Below are positions 62,766 to 64,000 of a stretch of 64,000 nucleotides of DNA, piece by piece (within the stretch, counting starts at the first letter, position 1; each line of letters opens with the position of its first letter). This DNA is from an uncultured Caulobacterales bacterium. GTDB taxonomy: Bacteria > Pseudomonadota > Alphaproteobacteria > Caulobacterales > Maricaulaceae. Where the stretch lies: assembly GCA_947503715.1 (NCBI GenBank), contig CANNER010000002.1, positions 682,001 through 746,000 on the forward strand. The letters are read 5' to 3'. The position numbers and the translations under genes are program-made. The notes under the pieces are model-generated. The model was not told where the DNA came from and searched no databases. It saw only the letters and a program-made list of their open reading frames with translations.

Positions 62766-64000
62766 TTACCGGATGAGCCGTACCTCATTCATTTGATCCG
62801 TTGCACTCTCAAAGGCGCGCTTGAGCGATTGCGCATTCGTGGCAGTGAAGCTCAAAGTTGGAGTCGAGGCACAGGAACGCAATAATTGGCTATTTGCCGG
62901 ATTGCCCCCATTGGAAAATGAAACGGTTGCAATATTAATATCATCCGCCTTGATGGAATCGCATAATTTTTGGGTTAAAGCATTTGCCACTGCATGATCT
63001 CTGCCTTCATGGCTGGAACCGGACTGCGATTGCGTGTTCTCACCATCCGTCATTAATATAAGTAATTTGTCGCGTTTTTTTGGACCTTTGATTTCAAATG
63101 GCAGGTCTGGGTCAAGAACGCGCCAACCCCATTGAAGTCCACTTGGAATATACGTGCCCCCACTGGCCGTAAGACTTGAGATAGTCTGCCGCGCGCCAGC
63201 CAAGGAACTTGAGAGTTGAGTCATAGGTTGTCCACATGTTCGGTTATAAACGGGCGGAAACTTCTGCCCGCTTAACTTTGCTTGAACATTGTACGGGCCG
63301 GGTCGTGACCCGACACATCCGAACCAATTTTCATTCAGTCGAGCCGGTCTGCATTCCTCAATTAATGATCCCGAACTCTCTGTTGGATCAGAACTGAATG
63401 TGCAAAACCCGCCGGACGTGGATGCGAAAACATCACTCCATGTGGACGTTGTGCCATTGCTGGTCGTTGTCGTGGTCGTGCAGGGACCGGTTGGACCTGT
63501 CGAACTTGAACTAATACTCGTGGACGTCCCGCTAGGACCCGATGTGACTGTTGTAATCGTAGTTGTTCCGCCGCAGACTTCTGTTGTCGTTGTGACGGTG
63601 GTTGTGCCTTGGGGTTGGGTGGTCGGAACGGGACAAGAACTTGAGGATATATTGTCCATAGAGCAGTTCACATCGGAACCCAGCCCGGACGATACCGGAA
63701 GGTCTAACCAAGATGTATCCGCATGATTTACACCGACATTAACATAGTTTGAAAAAGGGATGACCGCGATCCTGACATCTTTGTTGTCAGCCTCTAAATC
63801 TGAAATATATTGGGTCGCCGCCGTTGTTAGACCTGCGAGATTAGTACCTGCCATGGAACCTGTTCTGTCCAAAACTAAAGCGATGTCCAAAGGTGCAGAA
63901 CTTTGTAAATAACCCGCCGTGTCTACATCCGCATAGACGGTTGGGTTTCCAAAAAGCTTCATAAAATAGGTTGGTTTCTCCAACCGCGCATTTAATGCTA
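62766..64000 (-). CDS. TadG-like von Willebrand factor A domain protein, 5' end outside the window
   Basis: About 411 residues are visible; the frame runs off the right edge, so the N-terminal TadG helix is missing. The vWA domain starts LDIALVLDRTGSMAG (MIDAS D-x-T-x-S), with LLILMTDGENTQSQSGSSHE and NIATVSFSNGG later. Between the first and second halves lies a ~70-residue Thr/Ser-rich insert (63441-63650) flanked by Cys residues. TadG works in Flp pilus assembly; this gene sits ~44 kb from the Tad locus. Confidence 0.82.
   Translation of the reverse strand, partial: ALNARLEKPTYFMKLFGNPTVYADVDTAGYLQSSAPLDIALVLDRTGSMAGTNLAGLTTAATQYISDLEADNKDVRIAVIPFSNYVNVGVNHADTSWLDLPVSSGLGSDVNCSMDNISSSSCPVPTTQPQGTTTVTTTTEVCGGTTTITTVTSGPSGTSTSISSSSTGPTGPCTTTTTTSNGTTSTWSDVFASTSGGFCTFSSDPTESSGSLIEECRPARLNENWFGCVGSRPGPYNVQAKLSGQKFPPVYNRTCGQPMTQLSSSLAGARQTISSLTASGGTYIPSGLQWGWRVLDPDLPFEIKGPKKRDKLLILMTDGENTQSQSGSSHEGRDHAVANALTQKLCDSIKADDINIATVSFSNGGNPANSQLLRSCASTPTLSFTATNAQSLKRAFESATDQMNEVRLIR

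Noticed and set aside
63289-63726. Val-rich open frame on the plus strand opposite the vWA gene
   Set aside because: It is the antisense reading of the Thr-rich insert (ACN codons read as GTN), with no initiation signal.
1-64000. tRNA genes, CRISPR arrays, insertion sequences, prophage genes
   Set aside because: No cloverleaf with a GTTCRANYC arm, no regularly spaced repeat array and no transposase, integrase or phage structural protein was seen on either strand.

Overview
The window is chromosomal DNA of an alphaproteobacterium, most probably a dimorphic or stalked marine lineage of the Caulobacterales/Maricaulales kind (Hyphomonadaceae-like). This is inferred from a complete Flp/Tad pilus locus of Caulobacter type, a ChpT phosphotransferase, an EipA (DUF1134) envelope protein, CtrA-type TTAA-N7-TTAA boxes in front of several genes, and moderately high GC content with short intergenic gaps. 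I see no integrase, transposase, phage gene, CRISPR array, rRNA or tRNA. One RNA gene, the small SRP RNA, is clear.

Layout. 0-5.8 kb: the end of a ZIP-type metal transporter, msrB, divergent ubiA/rsmE, a 1-kb non-coding stretch with an NrdR operator, class Ia nrdB, and a tyrosine-phosphatase-like gene. 5.8-18.8 kb: the Flp pilus locus, with two TadE-like pseudopilin genes and a stand-alone secretin N-domain gene on the minus strand, then two flp pilins, cpaA, cpaB, cpaC, cpaD, cpaE, cpaF, tadB and tadC on the plus strand, and tadD on the minus strand. 18.9-37.7 kb: housekeeping and accessory enzymes (M17 aminopeptidase, acyltransferase, MarR regulator, NlpC/P60 hydrolase, cytochrome c, prephenate dehydratase, YHS protein, NudC, outer-membrane barrel, SRP RNA, BON-MscS channel, DoxX, RhlE helicase, Tat-exported vanadium-haloperoxidase-like protein, VOC protein, a CDGSH/ferritin-like gene pair, SDR, second MscS-like protein, AhpD-like protein). 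37.9-40.1 kb: a patch of small or odd genes, with tandem lipoprotein paralogues, a gene without a usable start, and an AT-rich orphan. 40.2-53.9 kb: lepA, eipA, a saccharopine-dehydrogenase-like/DUF4166 protein, pheS-orphan-pheT, and a CheR/CheY/orphan signalling cluster. 54.1-64 kb: GMC oxidoreductase, flippase, chpT, ynbE-ydbL, yceI, terC, a Crp/Fnr regulator, a sterol-desaturase-like hydroxylase and, at the right edge, a TadG-like von Willebrand protein with a Thr/Ser-rich insert.

How it fits together. The pilus locus holds every conserved Tad/Cpa component. CtrA-like boxes precede three of its transcription units, and perfect TTAA-N7-TTAA boxes lie upstream of the tadE pair and of eipA. 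ChpT, the phosphotransferase that feeds CtrA in Caulobacter, is in the same window. This is consistent with cell-cycle-controlled piliation and envelope maintenance.

The items most worth a second look are the CtrA boxes, a pair of ~111-bp palindromic MITE-like elements in opposite orientation, the membrane-protein gene coupled between pheS and pheT, the ferritin-like + CDGSH redox pair, the CheR/CheY/orphan module without receptor or CheA, and several unexplained dyad operators. I found no clearly new defence or mobile system.
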